Source: Micractinium sp. NFX-FRZ
Taxonomy: Eukaryota > Chlorophyta > Trebouxiophyceae > Chlorellales > Chlorellaceae
Assembly (NCBI GenBank): GCA_029339195.1
Contig: JAPTJF010000303.1
Span: 1 to 64,000 of the forward strand
Direction: 5' to 3'
DNA length: 64,000 bases
Shown here: in pieces, positions 33,306 to 45,200 of the stretch
How positions within the stretch are numbered: position 1 is the stretch's first letter
How the letters are laid out: every line of letters begins with the position of its first letter
Position numbers and translations under genes: made by a program
Notes under the pieces: model-generated
The model's input: the letters and a program-made list of their open reading frames with translations, nothing else
Database searches by the model: none
Told to the model about the DNA's origin: nothing

Positions 33306-33997
33306 CACGGGCTGGGGTGACAGGCATGATTGCATCATGCATGTGCTGGGCCGCCCGCCTCTTGGCAGGCCGTGAAGAGGGGAAGAAGTGCCCCTGGGTG
33401 CACAGCACCGGGACGGCAGGGTGGGAGGGTGGCATAGTGGACAAGCAAAGGCGGTACCTTGGGTCATGGTCGGAGCAGGGTGTGGTGTGGAAAAGGACGG
33501 GTCGGTCAGTGGGTCGGTCAAGTGGGTGTTGGGTCGGTCGGTCGGTCGGGGCGAGAGGGTGTGCAGGGGAACGGAAGGCACACGTGCGCGCGTGAGGTGA
33601 GGCTGAGAAATTTTGGCTGGCTGCCAGTGGCAAGTGGAAGAGCCAGGGGCCCCAGAGAGGAGGTGTGGGAGAGCACGGGTTGGGGGGCAGGGAGTGGTAC
33701 ATACAAGCGGAGAGATGTGAGCGACAGCAAGAGAGGCAGCGGGCGGAAAGGCAGGCAAAGATGCGAGGAGCGGGGACTTGAAGGTCCATAGCAAGGGAGA
33801 GGAGGTTGGGGTCATCAAGGGGGAGGTGCAGCGGAGCATGCGGTGTCTGCGCTCCAACGCTGGGGCGGCCTAGTCAGCAATTGCAGCGACTAGATTGTGG
33901 GATACCCCCCAAGGCGCGGGTGCACGCAACGCCTGTCATCAGCCCAGTTGCCAGCGCTTGCTGCCGCCGGCGCACCTGCATCCAAACGTGGCCCGCC

Positions 33998-36900
33998 TCA
34001 CGCCTGCCGTTTGAGGTCTGCCACCAAAATGGGGCGTGCCTCGCTTGTGCAGCAGGCCAGGAGGGAGGAGTCCTTGTTGAATCGGAGGTCGTAGATGGTG
34101 GAGGGGGCCTGCATGCCGCGCACCACGCCGCCCGCACGCAGCGACCACACCAGCAGGCGCCCCGAGGCGTCGCCGGTGGCCAGGTACGTTGCGTCGGGGC
34201 TCCAGGCAACGATGCTGACCGCCTGCACATGAGGATTGCGAGAGGGGAGGTGAGGAGGCACGGGGACGGGGGAAAGGAGTAGGCGGGGTCAGCACTCCAG
34301 GCAGTGGTGCTGACCGCTTGCTGACCGCTTGCACAGCAGACAACGGGGCGGTACGAGGCAGGGGCAGGGCTGAGCGCGGCGTGGGAGGGGGGTGGGGGAG
34401 AGGGCAGGCGGGCAGATGGTCGGGTGCGAGGCGTGCAGCTGCAGCCGCTGCTGCTCAGCTGGGCACACCTCGGGTGCGCCGCCAGCGCTGGCAGGGGCAG
34501 AGTGCGGTACCGACGTTGTACACCTCTGCCTGTCGTGCATGCTGCCAAGTGAGCATCCCAGCTACCCAACCAATGATAACGCCAAATGCATGGTCAACTC
34601 ACCGCATCGTGCTCATTGAACACGTGCACCGCTGCGCCCGCCTCTGCATCCCACACGCGCACGCTGCCGTCGTCGCCGCACGACGCCAGCAGGCTCTTGC
34701 CGCTGCTGCTCTGGCCCCAGCGCACGGCGGTCACAGGACCCACGTGGCCTGAAGCAGGTGGGGGAGAGGGGCGGTGGGATCAGGTGGTGAGGAGACGAGG
34801 GAGTGGGGCGCAGGAGTGGGCAGCGGGAGGACGGCAGTGGGCTGGGCTGCCGACAGGAAGCGACTCGGCTCACACACCATGCCCAACCCGCTTGGCTGCT
34901 TGCCCCCCTGCCTGCACATCGGCCCTTCCGCACCGCCCACCCGGCAGCGACGCTCCCTGCACGGCGCCTCTGCTGCCCGTGCCCGCTGCTGCCCTCCTCC
35001 CGCCCGCCTGCCTGCCCGCCCGCCGCTGTGCCCCACGCACCCGTGAGCGTGTGCAGCGGCCGGTCCGAGGTTGCCTGCCAGATCTTGACGGTGCCGTCGT
35101 CGCTGCAGGAGGCCAGGAGCTTGCCAGACGGCTCCCATCGCAGGCTGTTGATGTCGGCGCCGTGAGCGTTCTGCAGGGGGCGGGTGGGCGAGCGCACAGA
35201 AGGGTGTGAGGGCTGGCAGGCGGGCGGTCAGGCGGCGCGACAGATGCGGCCAAGCCCTGCAGCAGCGGGAGCAAGCACTGCTGTGGCTCCTGACCAGCGC
35301 TGGCCGCCCCACCTACCCGCCCGGCCGGCACAGCACACCACACCAGCTGGTGCCTGCAATCGTGCTAACCCGCCCGCCTGGCACAGAACACCCACACCGG
35401 CTGGTGCCTGCAACCGTGCAAGCCAACCGCACGCAACCGCCGCCCCCCAAACCCGGGCTCGGCGGCAGCCGCCGCGCACCTGCCAGTGGCGCAGCGGCTT
35501 GCCGTCCGAGAGCTTGCATACGGCGATGGAGCCGTCTTGTGAGCAGGATGCAAACATTGTGTTGTTGCGCCAGTCGGCATCCACCACAGATGCGCTGTGG
35601 TGCGAGTACTGCTTGCTCAGCGCACCCGCCTTGGCGTCCCACACAATGACCGTGCCGTCCAGGGAGCCTGAGGGGCGGCCAACGGGTGTGTGTGGGGTGG
35701 GGGGCATGGGGGAGCGGAGCGTGGGAGGGAGGAAGGGTCAAGTCGTGGTGGGGAGAGAGTCGCGGATGGGGTGGTGTATGGGGCAGGTCAGCGGAGAGCG
35801 AGTGACTGGCAGGATGTGGGCAGCATAACAGAGCAGCCGCGCTCTGAGAATAGTCTGTACGTCGCCCAGGGCAGCGGCCCCGGCATCTCGCCCACCCCAG
35901 CCCCCAGCCGCAGGCAGCCAGCCGGCCAGCCAGCTTGGGAAGCACCCTCCGTGAAATGCACTCTTCTAAAACCTTTTCGACTCCCTGAAGCCGCCCGGCT
36001 GTGCATGCCTCGCGGTGAATGCTGTGAAGACTAGACAAGACCAGCCAGCCATCTCACCTGAGAGCAGGAGGTCCCCCTTGCGGTTCCACCTCACCGCCAT
36101 GATCATGCCGCGGTGCCCCTGCAGCGTCCACCGCAGCACGCCTGCAGGCAACCACGGCGGAGGGAGGCAGCGGCAGCAGCAGGGGCAGGGGCAGCGTGCG
36201 TGAGAGGCTTGGCATGCCAACGCGCGGAGGGGCGGGGCCCGGTGTGCACTGCCGACCCTCCCTGGTGCGTGGCACAGCTCCGATACTCTGCCCGCAGGCA
36301 ACAAGTGCTGTGCTGTGGTGTGCTGTGCTAAGAGCAGCAGGCCACACGCACCCAAGGCAGCGCATCCAGGCCCGGCAGCGCCTGCTTCTCAGCAGCACAG
36401 CGGTGCCCAGGTGCGCCCACCACCTCCTCACAACAGCACGCAGGCACGCCCCTTCTCGCTCGCTCACCTTCTCGCCCAAACAGCCGCACTGCATTGTCGG
36501 TCGCCCCGGTGGCCAGCAGCTGCCCATCCGGCGACCACTCGACGCACGTGAGGTCCACCGATGCCGCCCCGCCCTGCGGCGCGTGCCGGCACACGCACAC
36601 GCGCCCGCTGCCGCTGCTGCCCGTGTCTTGCAAGTCCCAGATGCGGGCGGTGCCGTCTGAGGAGGCGGATGCCAGCAGGTTGCTGGTGGGGCACCAGGCG
36701 AGGGAGATGACCTCTGCCCCGTGCCCCGCCAGCCGCCGCACTGCTGCATCTGGAATCTCCTTGGGCCCTGCAACGGAGGGGGCGGCAGAAGGGGGTACGA
36801 CGTGAGCTGTAAAAGCGCAAGCATGTGAACTGCCAGAGTGCTGGAGTATGAGAAGTTGCTGTGCAACAGAGAGCGGACAGCTGCCGCACAGAGGGCAGTG

Positions 36901-38137
36901 CACCCGGCGCCAGGGGGTGCTGCTGCTGTGCCCACCGCAGCAAGCACAGCACAGCGTGCACAGCGCAGCCCAACACATCGCAGCACAGCGCCCCGCCAGG
37001 AAGTCCTGCTGCTGTGCGCATCACAGCATGCACAGCACAGCACAGCACAGCATGCGCAGCGCACCCGCCGCCAGGAAGTCCTGCTGCTCCGCTTGTGCCG
37101 CCTCCTTCATCTCCCGCACAGTCAGCTGCACAAGCGGGGGTGGCAGGAGGCTGGGGTCAGGCGCCCGGCAGCCATGTGGCGGCCTTGAATCGTTCACCCC
37201 GTGAGGGCTGCTGCATGGCGCCCCACAAACCTCAGCACTGCTGTTAGCTCCCCATAATCAGCTCTTAACTGCTTCTTTGACCCCAGATCCTGCACGTCTG
37301 CACAAAACGGAGTCCACGTCCCCGCTTCCTTTCCATGAACCACCACACCTTGCCGCACCCAATGTAAACCCATCTGCACACGTAAGAGCAGCCCACCTTG
37401 AGCTCCTCGATGTCCTTGACCAGTATGTCGCGCGCGCTGAGCGGCGTGTACTCCCCATACACATCCGTCCCCTCCTCGTTCAGGTTGGCCTCCAGCTCCA
37501 TGTACTGGAAGCCCTGCAGTGGGAGGATGGTCCACAGCACAATACAATACAAAAGAAGTCACAATACAATACAGAGGAAGGGGGTGCGAAGAGGGGGTGT
37601 TGGCCTCCAGTTGTGCATGTGCTGGAAGCCTATCGTGGCTCCTACAGCACGGCCCAGGGCACCGCCCTGGCGCCAGTCCCCACTCTCTTCTCCACCCCGC
37701 CACACCTCCGCACCTTTTGTACAAAGCTGACCAGCGCTCCCACGGGCACCTCCTTGCCGTTGATCCCCGACTTGCTCACATTGCTCTCACAGCCAAACAC
37801 AAATGCGGCGTGTGTGAAGCCTGCAGCGGGCGGGCAGGGGGCAGGGGGAGGGCCGTTGGCGTGGGGGTGGGGATGGCTGGAAGCGAAGGTGACTGGCGGC
37901 CGGTACAGCAGGGAGGAGTCAGGCAGGCAGGTCAGGGAGGCAGGCAGTGGGGCAGACGTCCCGCAACGAGGCACAGCAGGCAAGCACAGGGCAGGGCGAG
38001 GGGCGGGGCCACCTCCCCCTTGTCTGGTTCTGGACCCAGCACCCCGGTTGCTGACGCCTGCTGCCAGCCCCCCACTTGCCTGCCTCCAGCAGGTATCTGT
38101 ACACCAGAAAGTTGACTTCATCGCTGGTCAGCGACAT
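33998..38137 (-). CDS. TBL1/HOS15-type LisH-WD40 transcriptional corepressor subunit
   Basis: Nuclear WD40 protein of the TBL1/TBL1XR1 (animal) and HOS15 (plant) family, which bridges histone deacetylases and ubiquitin-mediated exchange of corepressors. Exons (minus): 38137-38080, 37820-37714, 37513-37397, 37125-37065, 36767-36468, 36141-36058, 35667-35480, 35170-35041, 34748-34603, 34222-33998; 1416 nt, 471 aa, every phase matching. The LisH domain is at residues 1-35 (SDEVNFLVYRYLLEAGFTHA), an F-box-like segment follows, then about eight WD repeats from residue ~115, with WD signatures such as ASASSDGTARIWDL, ASCSDDGTVKIWQ and ASCGDDGSVRVWDA. Intron 1 uses a GC donor (G then GCAAGT), required by phase. 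Copies of the 3' edge of exon 4 lie in the following intron. Divergent from RPL12. Confidence 0.93.
36905..37020 (-). repeat. Two copies of a TBL1 exon 3' edge
   Basis: Exon 37125-37065 ends QQDFLAAG followed by GTGCGCTGC. Copies at about 36995-37018 and 36908-36930 lie downstream, within CAGCA-rich simple repeats. Confidence 0.75.
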
Positions 38138-38656
38138 GGCTGCCGGCTGACGGCGTTCCCGCCGCCGCCCCGCGTGCCGCCCGCTGTGCTGCCACCGCCT
38201 GCGCTAAGCACGGCTGGTGCTCCCTGCTCTGCTGCCGCTTCCCTGGGGCCGGCCTGGCCCGCTGAAGGGAGCGATCACGGCCGCTTGGCGCCTTGCGGAG
38301 GCCCTCCCGCACTCTTAATCGTTTTGTTGTGCGAGGCTGGCGGGTGCGCTGCCTGGTTTTCCCGCTCCCCACGATGTGTCGAGCCCTGCTAAAGGTCTGC
38401 TGGCGCCCGAGAGGCCCTGCTGAGACACCCTCTTGGTGCCGAGCGTCGCCTGCAGCTCCGTGGCGTGTTGCAAAAAGTGAACAAGCGAGCCAGCTACACG
38501 GACAGGCAGCTGAAACGTGATTTGGGGCGCACACCAAGTTTTCTTCTCCATGGTCACGGACAGCGTGGAGCATGGGCGCACACATGGCCGCCTCTCGCGC
38601 CTGCGCCGGTCCTTTGGACACCGGAGCATCGGAGGGGTGAAGGGCAGCTATTCAAG
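38138..38656. promoter_or_regulatory. Divergent region, TBL1 (-) and RPL12 (+)
   Basis: About 520 bp between start codons. It must drive a ribosomal protein gene in one direction and a corepressor gene in the other. No TATA box is apparent and no gene is seen. Confidence 0.45.
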
Positions 38657-41550
38657 ATGGCGCCCAAGTGAGCAAAGCGCCGGAATGTTGCTTGCGATGC
38701 GTGGGCGCCTGTGCGGGTCGCTGTTGACACCGCCCTGTTGCTGCCTGCAGGTTCGACCCCAATGACATCATCGAGGTGACTTGCGCTGCGGGGCGGCGCA
38801 CCAGGCCACGGGGCATGGCAGCGGGCAGGCGGAGCCTGGAGCAGCTCTGGGCGCGGCGCACGGATGGCAGGCAGCAGGGGGAGCTAAAGAGGGCCGCCAT
38901 GCCGCAGCCATGCAGAGCAGCGGCGGCAGACAGCAAGGGATGCGTCCTGTGGGGCTCAGCTCGCTTGTTTTGCTTGCCTGCAGGTGTATGTGCGTGCCAC
39001 CGGTGGAGAGGTGGGCGCCGCCTCCTCTCTGGCACCCAAGATTGGCCCCCTGGGCCTGTCCCCCAAGAAGGTGCGGGCCGCCGGCGGCGGCGGGCGGGTG
39101 GGCGGGCAGCGGCACAGTTGTTCTACGTACGCGGTGTGCGGCATGTTTGGTTTGCTCGCAGCGTGGTGTGGTCGGTGCAGGTGGCGGCTGCGGGATGCGG
39201 CGGCGCTGCAGCAGGCCAGACGGAGCTTAGCCGGAGCTTGGCCGGCGCCGTGCGCGGAGCCAAACACCGCAGCGGCGGGCAGCGACGGCATAGCAGCCGC
39301 CGCAGCAGCAGGACAGCCGAAGAGGGGATGCAATCGAGCACGCGACGCAGCGCACGCAACACACCTCTGCCCAGCTCAGCACAGTCAATTGGACCGCAGA
39401 CAGCCGTGGAATGGCGGCAGTGGCGACGGCAGCAGCAGGCCGCGCCGGGAGCCGGCGAATTGCTGCGCCGCTGCCCTCCAAGCTGCGCCGCTGCCTTCCT
39501 ACCTGCCGTCCCTCTCACCTGCCACCTTCCCCTCTGCTTTGTCCCTCTCACCCGCAGATTGGTGAGGACATTGCCAAGGAGACTGCCAAGGAGTGGAAGG
39601 GCCTGCGCGTGACGGTGAAGCTGACCGTGCAGAACCGCCAGGCCAAGTGCACCGTCATCCCCTCTGCGGCTGCCCTGGTGATCAAGGCGCTCAAGGAGCC
39701 CGTGCGCGACCGCAAGAAGGTGGGTGCCACACTTATCAGTTAGTAATGTGGGCAACGTGAGCACAAGTTCGGAGGGCGGGGAGCGGTGGCCGAAGCACTG
39801 CAGGATTGCCTTGCGCTACGAGCTGAATGTTTGAAGTGGAGTGCGGCGACGGCGGGTGCACTGTGGCTCTTGACACGGAGGGTGGCACAGCGCTGGTGTG
39901 CAGTACGCGGCAGCCTGCGGGGTGGCCGCATGCTGCTGCTGCCAGGGGGCATGCAGGTGTCGCACGGGGTATGAGCCCGCAGGCAGCGGCACTGGTAGCC
40001 ACGTCGCCCTGCCGTGGTGGAAGGGCCCCAAGCCAGCCCTTGCATTCAGCAGCGCGCACGCTAGGCTGGCGTTGGCAGCACGGGGCGCAGGCAGCACCTG
40101 CGGCTTAAAGCGGACTGAGCCTTTGGCCTGCAGGCAGCGGCAGCGGCAGCGGCAGCACAGGGAATGCAGGCTCGGCGGCGGGCACGCGGCATGGGGGCGG
40201 GCCAGCAGCGGCGCCTGGCCTCAGCCTAACCAAGGAATAAGACAGCGGCATGGCACTTGTGGGGCAGCATCGCATTCTTGGTGCGGCGTGCTGCCTCTTC
40301 AGACGGCGCAGCGGCGGTGCAGCCGGCAGCATGGCGTGCTGTGGACATGTGCAGCAGCCGCGTATGGGCTGCCCAGGCAAAGCTGTGAATCTCGGTCGCT
40401 CCAATACAGCAGTCCACGGCAGGGCCGTTCTGCGGAGCTGGGCCGTTGCTCCGCGGGGTCCCAGCCTGGCCGCCAGCAGCTGCGGCGGCGCACCAGCAGC
40501 AGCAGCAGCAGCAGAAATGGCTGCAGCTCAATAGCGGCCGCCCGGCAGCGCACTGGGCACGGCCCGCCCTGCCCACCCCACCTGTCCACCCACCACCCAC
40601 TTCTCACTCTGCTCATTTCACATCCACCACTGCTCGCCCTCTCCTCCCCCCCACCCACCTGTTCCCCTCCCTTGCCTCCCTCCTCCTCCCCATTGCAGGA
40701 GAAGAACATCCAGCACAACGGCAACCTGACGATGGACGACATTTACGAGGTGGCCCGCATCATGGCCGACCGCAGCTGCGCCGCCTCTTTTGCCGGCACC
40801 GTCAAGGAGATGCTGGGCACCTGCGTGTCTGGTGAGAGAGTTTGAGGGGCCTGGCAGGCAGCCGTGTGCGACCGCACGTTTTGTTGCTGCTGGTGGTGTG
40901 GGATTGTGTGAGCGGGGACTGGGCGAGGCATGAGAGGAGATGCTTGTGGCCAGTGGGTCGGGTTGAGCTGGCGCCATGTCGGCAGCGGGAGTACCACGCC
41001 CACCTGGCCGCCAGCAGGCTGCCTGCAGCGAGGGCAGGTGCACATGCAATCACACGGCTGCATTCAGGTTACACTGTGAATGACGTGCACGCTTGCACCA
41101 TGGACGTGGGCCAGCTCCGAGTGCCTCCTCTCCCCCTGACCCACCCCACCCTGCCCCTCCATTGCTGCCCCCATCCCCCCATGTGTGCAGTTGGGTGCAC
41201 CGTGGAACACGAGGACCCCCGCGACATCCAGAAGAAGATTGACGATGGCGAGATCGAGTGGTGAGCCTGCCCATGATCCTGCACTCGTGCATTGCGTGGG
41301 ATTCAAGTCAGGGTGGGGTAACAGAGGTTGAGCGGAGCAGGGCAGGGGTTCAGGCGACTGCTGCTTGCGCTTGGCGGGCAGCCCACGCTGGTGGCAGCGG
41401 CAGGCATTGGCGGCAGCGGCGGGCGGCGCAGAGTGAGGCAGCGGAGGCGCCTGGCTCAGGGAACGTATGCTGCCCCATTCGACTTGATTGGCTGACACCC
41501 CTGTGTTCCCCTCCCCCGCCCTGCCTCACCCATGCAGCCCCGAGGCGTGA
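38657..41550 (+). CDS. RPL12: 60S ribosomal protein L12 (uL11)
   Basis: Cytosolic ribosomal protein of the large-subunit stalk base. Exons: 38657-38667, 38751-38775, 38984-39070, 39558-39719, 40699-40831, 41191-41260, 41538-41550; 501 nt, 166 aa, exactly the plant length. It reads [68 protein letters not shown] and so on, nearly colinear with plant L12. The first coding exon is 11 nt and the last 13 nt. If the last intron were not spliced, translation would stop at 41262-41264 (GEIEW); splicing yields GEIECPEA, which matches the conserved Cys-Pro or Ile-Pro tail of this family, so I end the CDS at 41550. A TGTAA signal lies at 41604, about 55 nt after the stop. Confidence 0.97.
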
Positions 41551-42243
41551 GCCTTGGCACTCAGCAGCAGCAGCCGCGGCGGCAGCAGCAGTGTATGCTA
41601 GCATGTAACACACTCTGCTGCCCGAACCTTGGCACCAAGTGAAACAGGGAGGAAGGAGGGGCAGGGGACACAGTGCAGGGATCAGGGTTGGGAAAAGCCA
41701 GCAGTAGCGGTGCCAGGATCAGTGGAGGGGGATGACGAGCAAGATGCAGAGCCCGCCTTGTGCAAGCCTGCCCGCCTGGTGGCGAAGTCCACCGAGGGGC
41801 TGGATTGCCGTGGGTATGCGAGGGTAGTGGTGCAGAGGCGACATGGCATGGATGCTCCTGCTGCGTACAATGCCTGGCTGCTTGATCAGAAGTGCCCGGC
41901 CGGCTCCTGGCTCCCGGCCAGGCCACCAGCAAGCGGCACAAGAGTGTGCGGCGGCGGCACCGCCACGGGTGCGGCCCTTGGATGCGGGCAATGCAAAGGA
42001 GCCAGCAGGGGGAACATGGTGCTGCCTGGCACGCCATTGAGTCGACGCAAGGCTCGCTGGGCGGCGTATTGCGATGAGTCAAATCGTTTCGGCGCATGGC
42101 GCGCGCCAAGCTGGCCAAACCTGGGGCTGTGAGTAGCGGCGTCCTGCCGCTGCCATGCCAAGATCTCCTTCCGTCGATCGCTCCAGACAAAGGGTTGGCA
42201 GCAGACAGGCCTCCCAGAGTCCCGTGTTCCTTAGCCCTGCAAC
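41551..42243. other. RPL12 3' UTR and AGPase-like promoter region
   Basis: The two genes run in the same direction here. After the RPL12 poly(A) signal near 41604 the remaining ~600 bp should contain the AGPase-like promoter. No other gene is supported. Confidence 0.45.
41604..41608 (+). terminator. TGTAA polyadenylation signal for RPL12
   Basis: TGTAA 54 nt after the RPL12 stop; the position supports ending the CDS at the spliced 13-nt last exon. Confidence 0.6.
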
Positions 42244-45200
42244 ATGCAGTCGTCCATGCTGCAAACCCCCACAGCCCGGCCGCCATATTCGAGCGCCCGG
42301 GCTCCATACCGGCGTTCCATTGTTGCGGCAGCCCGCCCAGGCGACAGCAGCAGCGCTGCGGGGCAGTCTTCTCAGCAGCAGGGCGCCCAGGCTCCCAGGA
42401 GCCGTGTGGTGCCCTCTGCGCAGGCAACACCCAAGCAGGCTCCACAGGCGAGTCTCGTGGGGGCTCAGACAAGGTTTGGGTGTTCAGCTGCCCCACCGGC
42501 CCCGCAAATTTGCAAACCAGGCCTCCCGCCCCCCTTGATCGATGCAGGCTGCTCAGCCCGCTGTCAAGCCCGATGCGGAAGCCGCGCCGAGGTGAGCAAC
42601 AGGTTGGGTTGCTGGCGCCGCCGTCGCTCCCGCCAGAGCCGGGAAGCTGCCAGGTTGCTCCTTCTGCGCTGGAAAGCTGCCAGGTCTTGTCCCTCCCACG
42701 CATGCCTCATCAACTGGCCACGAAATCTCGTCGAATGATGCACTTGCAGCTCCAGGCACCCTCCCCTCCGTGGGGTGGGCGCATCGCTTGCTACCCGCGC
42801 CACACCAACCCGTCCCATCTGCTGCCGACCCGCCTGCCTCTCTTCTGCGCCTCTCATCTCCCCTGCCCTCGTGCCTGCAGCAAACCCCGGCTTGTGTCCA
42901 AGGAGGAAATGTCGCACAGCGTGCGGGGCGTCATTCTGGCGGGCGGCGAAACCAAGAACCCTTTGACCAAGTACCGAGCCATGCCGGCGGTGCCCCTGGG
43001 CTCTTCCCTGCTCATGGTGGACGTCCCGCTGAACAACTGCCTACAGGCGGGCGTGAACAAGATGTGAGCCTAGTGCGCATCCACCCCAGCTTGCTTTGGG
43101 CCGGGGCTGGGCCGTGGTGGCACAAGCAGGGTGATAGGGTTTGGGTTGGGGCGGGCAGGGGGCGGTACTGGAGGGTGCCCCCTGAGCTCCTCTCATCTCA
43201 GGGGTGCCCAGGTGGTGGGCATCCCGTCTGAACAAACGCCTCTAGGCGCGGGCGAACAAAGCTGCGAGTCTCAACAGTCTGTCGATGTATGGGGTTGGCA
43301 TTGCGAGGAGGAGGGCAGGATGGGAGGCAGGGAGGGGGCAGTGGGCGGGCGCTTGGGGTGGGCCAGCTGGGAGGGGCGGGCTGGGTGAGGGCACGCAGGG
43401 TCGGCGGGGCCTTGGGCATGGGGAGAGGACGCGTGGTATGTGGCAGCTGCCAGCTCAACGTATGGCACTAAAAATTGGGTTTGAAACTGGCACCCGCTCT
43501 TATCCCTGCCCTGATGCACCTTCCCTCCCCACAGCTATGTGCCGACCCAGTTCCAGCGCCACACGCTGAGCAGGCGCGGTGGTTCCGCTCCCCCTACCCG
43601 CCCTTACCCCTGCCTTCATTCAACTCTCCCTCCCCGCAGCTACGTGCTCACCCAGTTCCAGAGCCACACGCTGAACAGCCACATCGCGGCCTCCTACCCG
43701 CCCATGAAGTTTGGCGCGCCCGACGAGCAGGCGTGGGTGGACGTGCTGGCGGCGCAGCAGACGGTGACGGAGCGCGAGTGGTGAGTGTGTGGTGTGGCTT
43801 GGTGGGGGTGCACGGTAGGGTGATGTTTTTGCTGGGTGTGTGTCCGTATGCTGTGTGTTGTGTTGTGTTGTGTTGGGTTGGGTTGAGACCCTGGGTAGGG
43901 GCCTGTGCAGCAGTGGGCATTGCATGTGCCGGCAGGCTCAGCAGACTGGAAGGGAGCGCGAGGGGTGGGTGCGGTCTTTCCTCCTCACACGCGTGGGTGA
44001 GGTGGTGCAGCAGAGCGTGAAGAAGTGCGGGTTGGGCTGGTGAAAATGACCAAGGCGGCTGGAGCGTGTTTTGAGGCTCGGGGAATCCCAGTGTGCAAGC
44101 GCCACCGCCCTCACAAGTCAGTTTCCAGTCGTGGTTGTTTGGTTGACACCCCCCCAGCCTGCGACACAAGATGCGCATGGTAGCTTGCGCCCTGTGTTGG
44201 AGGGTCTGCACAAACCAACCAAGGCTGGGTCCTTTTCAGGGCGGCGGTGGCGGGCTCTTGGGGCGCCTGCTCCGGGCTGTGCCGTTACGCTTCTTGGCAC
44301 TGAGGGCGGTGCGGGGGGCAGGTCGGTTTGAAGTGGGGCAGCCTTGCCTGGTGCTGCAATCATCACAATCAGTACTCAACCAAGTTATGCATTCACAAGC
44401 CAGAGCATTTGTTGGAGCTCTGCCCCGATTAACCCAGACCCAGGGTGCATGTGCTGGGGAGCAGCTTTCGCAGCCCCACCGCCTGCAGAAGCGCTCAGCC
44501 GCGCATGCAGCCGGGCCTGGGGTTGTTGGGGCGAGGCTGCCGAGGGGCCATGCTGTGCCCCACCCCAGCAGCGTGCGGTGGGCAGCAAACACACGTGGTT
44601 GCGCTGGTTCTTCCTTGCCCGCAGGTACCAGGGGTGTGCCGACGCTGTGCGCCGAAACCCTGGGGAGCCCACCTGCACATATGGAACCCCTACAGACACT
44701 CATGCTTCCGACACCCCTCTTGCTTGCAGGTACCAGGGATCTGCCGATGCGGTGCGCAAGAATCTCGGGGAGTTGAAGGATGAGGGGCGGGGCATCACGC
44801 CCGCACGCGACTACATCATCCTCTCCGGCTCGGGTGAGTGTGGGGGGTACTGTGGCTGCGATTGAGGGTGCGGGCGTTGCAGGGGGGGACACGGCATGGC
44901 GCCAGGCTGCGACCACAGCACCCCGTCCGGCAGCGGTGCATACGCCAGGCAGCGGTGCTGGCACATGCCTTCCTTCTCCGCCACTATTTCGCTCCACTGC
45001 GCACCCACCCACACCCCAACTCTGCACACTCCCCCCCCCCCACCACGTCACACCCATTGCCCTGCAACCGCAACCCTGCACACCACTCTTGCACACCCGT
45101 CCCACTCTCCCCCACTCACCCCACCGCCCTGCAGCCGTCTACAACATGGACTTTGCCAAGCTGGTGTCTTTTCACCGGGAGAAGAACGCCGACGTGACGA

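Larger units (their letters stand above)
32844..33997. other. Convergent 3' region, tetraspan gene and TBL1
   Basis: 3' UTRs of both genes. TGTAA at 33147 (+) and reverse TGTAA at 33301 (-) are about 150 bp apart. A GGTC/GGTCGGTC simple repeat lies at 33510-33552. No coding exon is supported. Confidence 0.5.

Noticed and set aside
36900..37070. Ala/His-rich frames across CAGCACAGC repeats
   Set aside because: Simple-sequence repeats in a TBL1 intron; the frames disagree with the phase-verified WD40 exons.
41262..41264. TGA as the end of RPL12
   Set aside because: Splicing at 41260 to 41538 keeps phase and restores the conserved C-terminal tail and 166-aa length.
42096..42880. Single uninterrupted frame as the AGPase-like N-terminus
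   Set aside because: It has unlikely composition for a transit peptide; the two-exon start at 42244 joins in phase and looks like a plastid signal.
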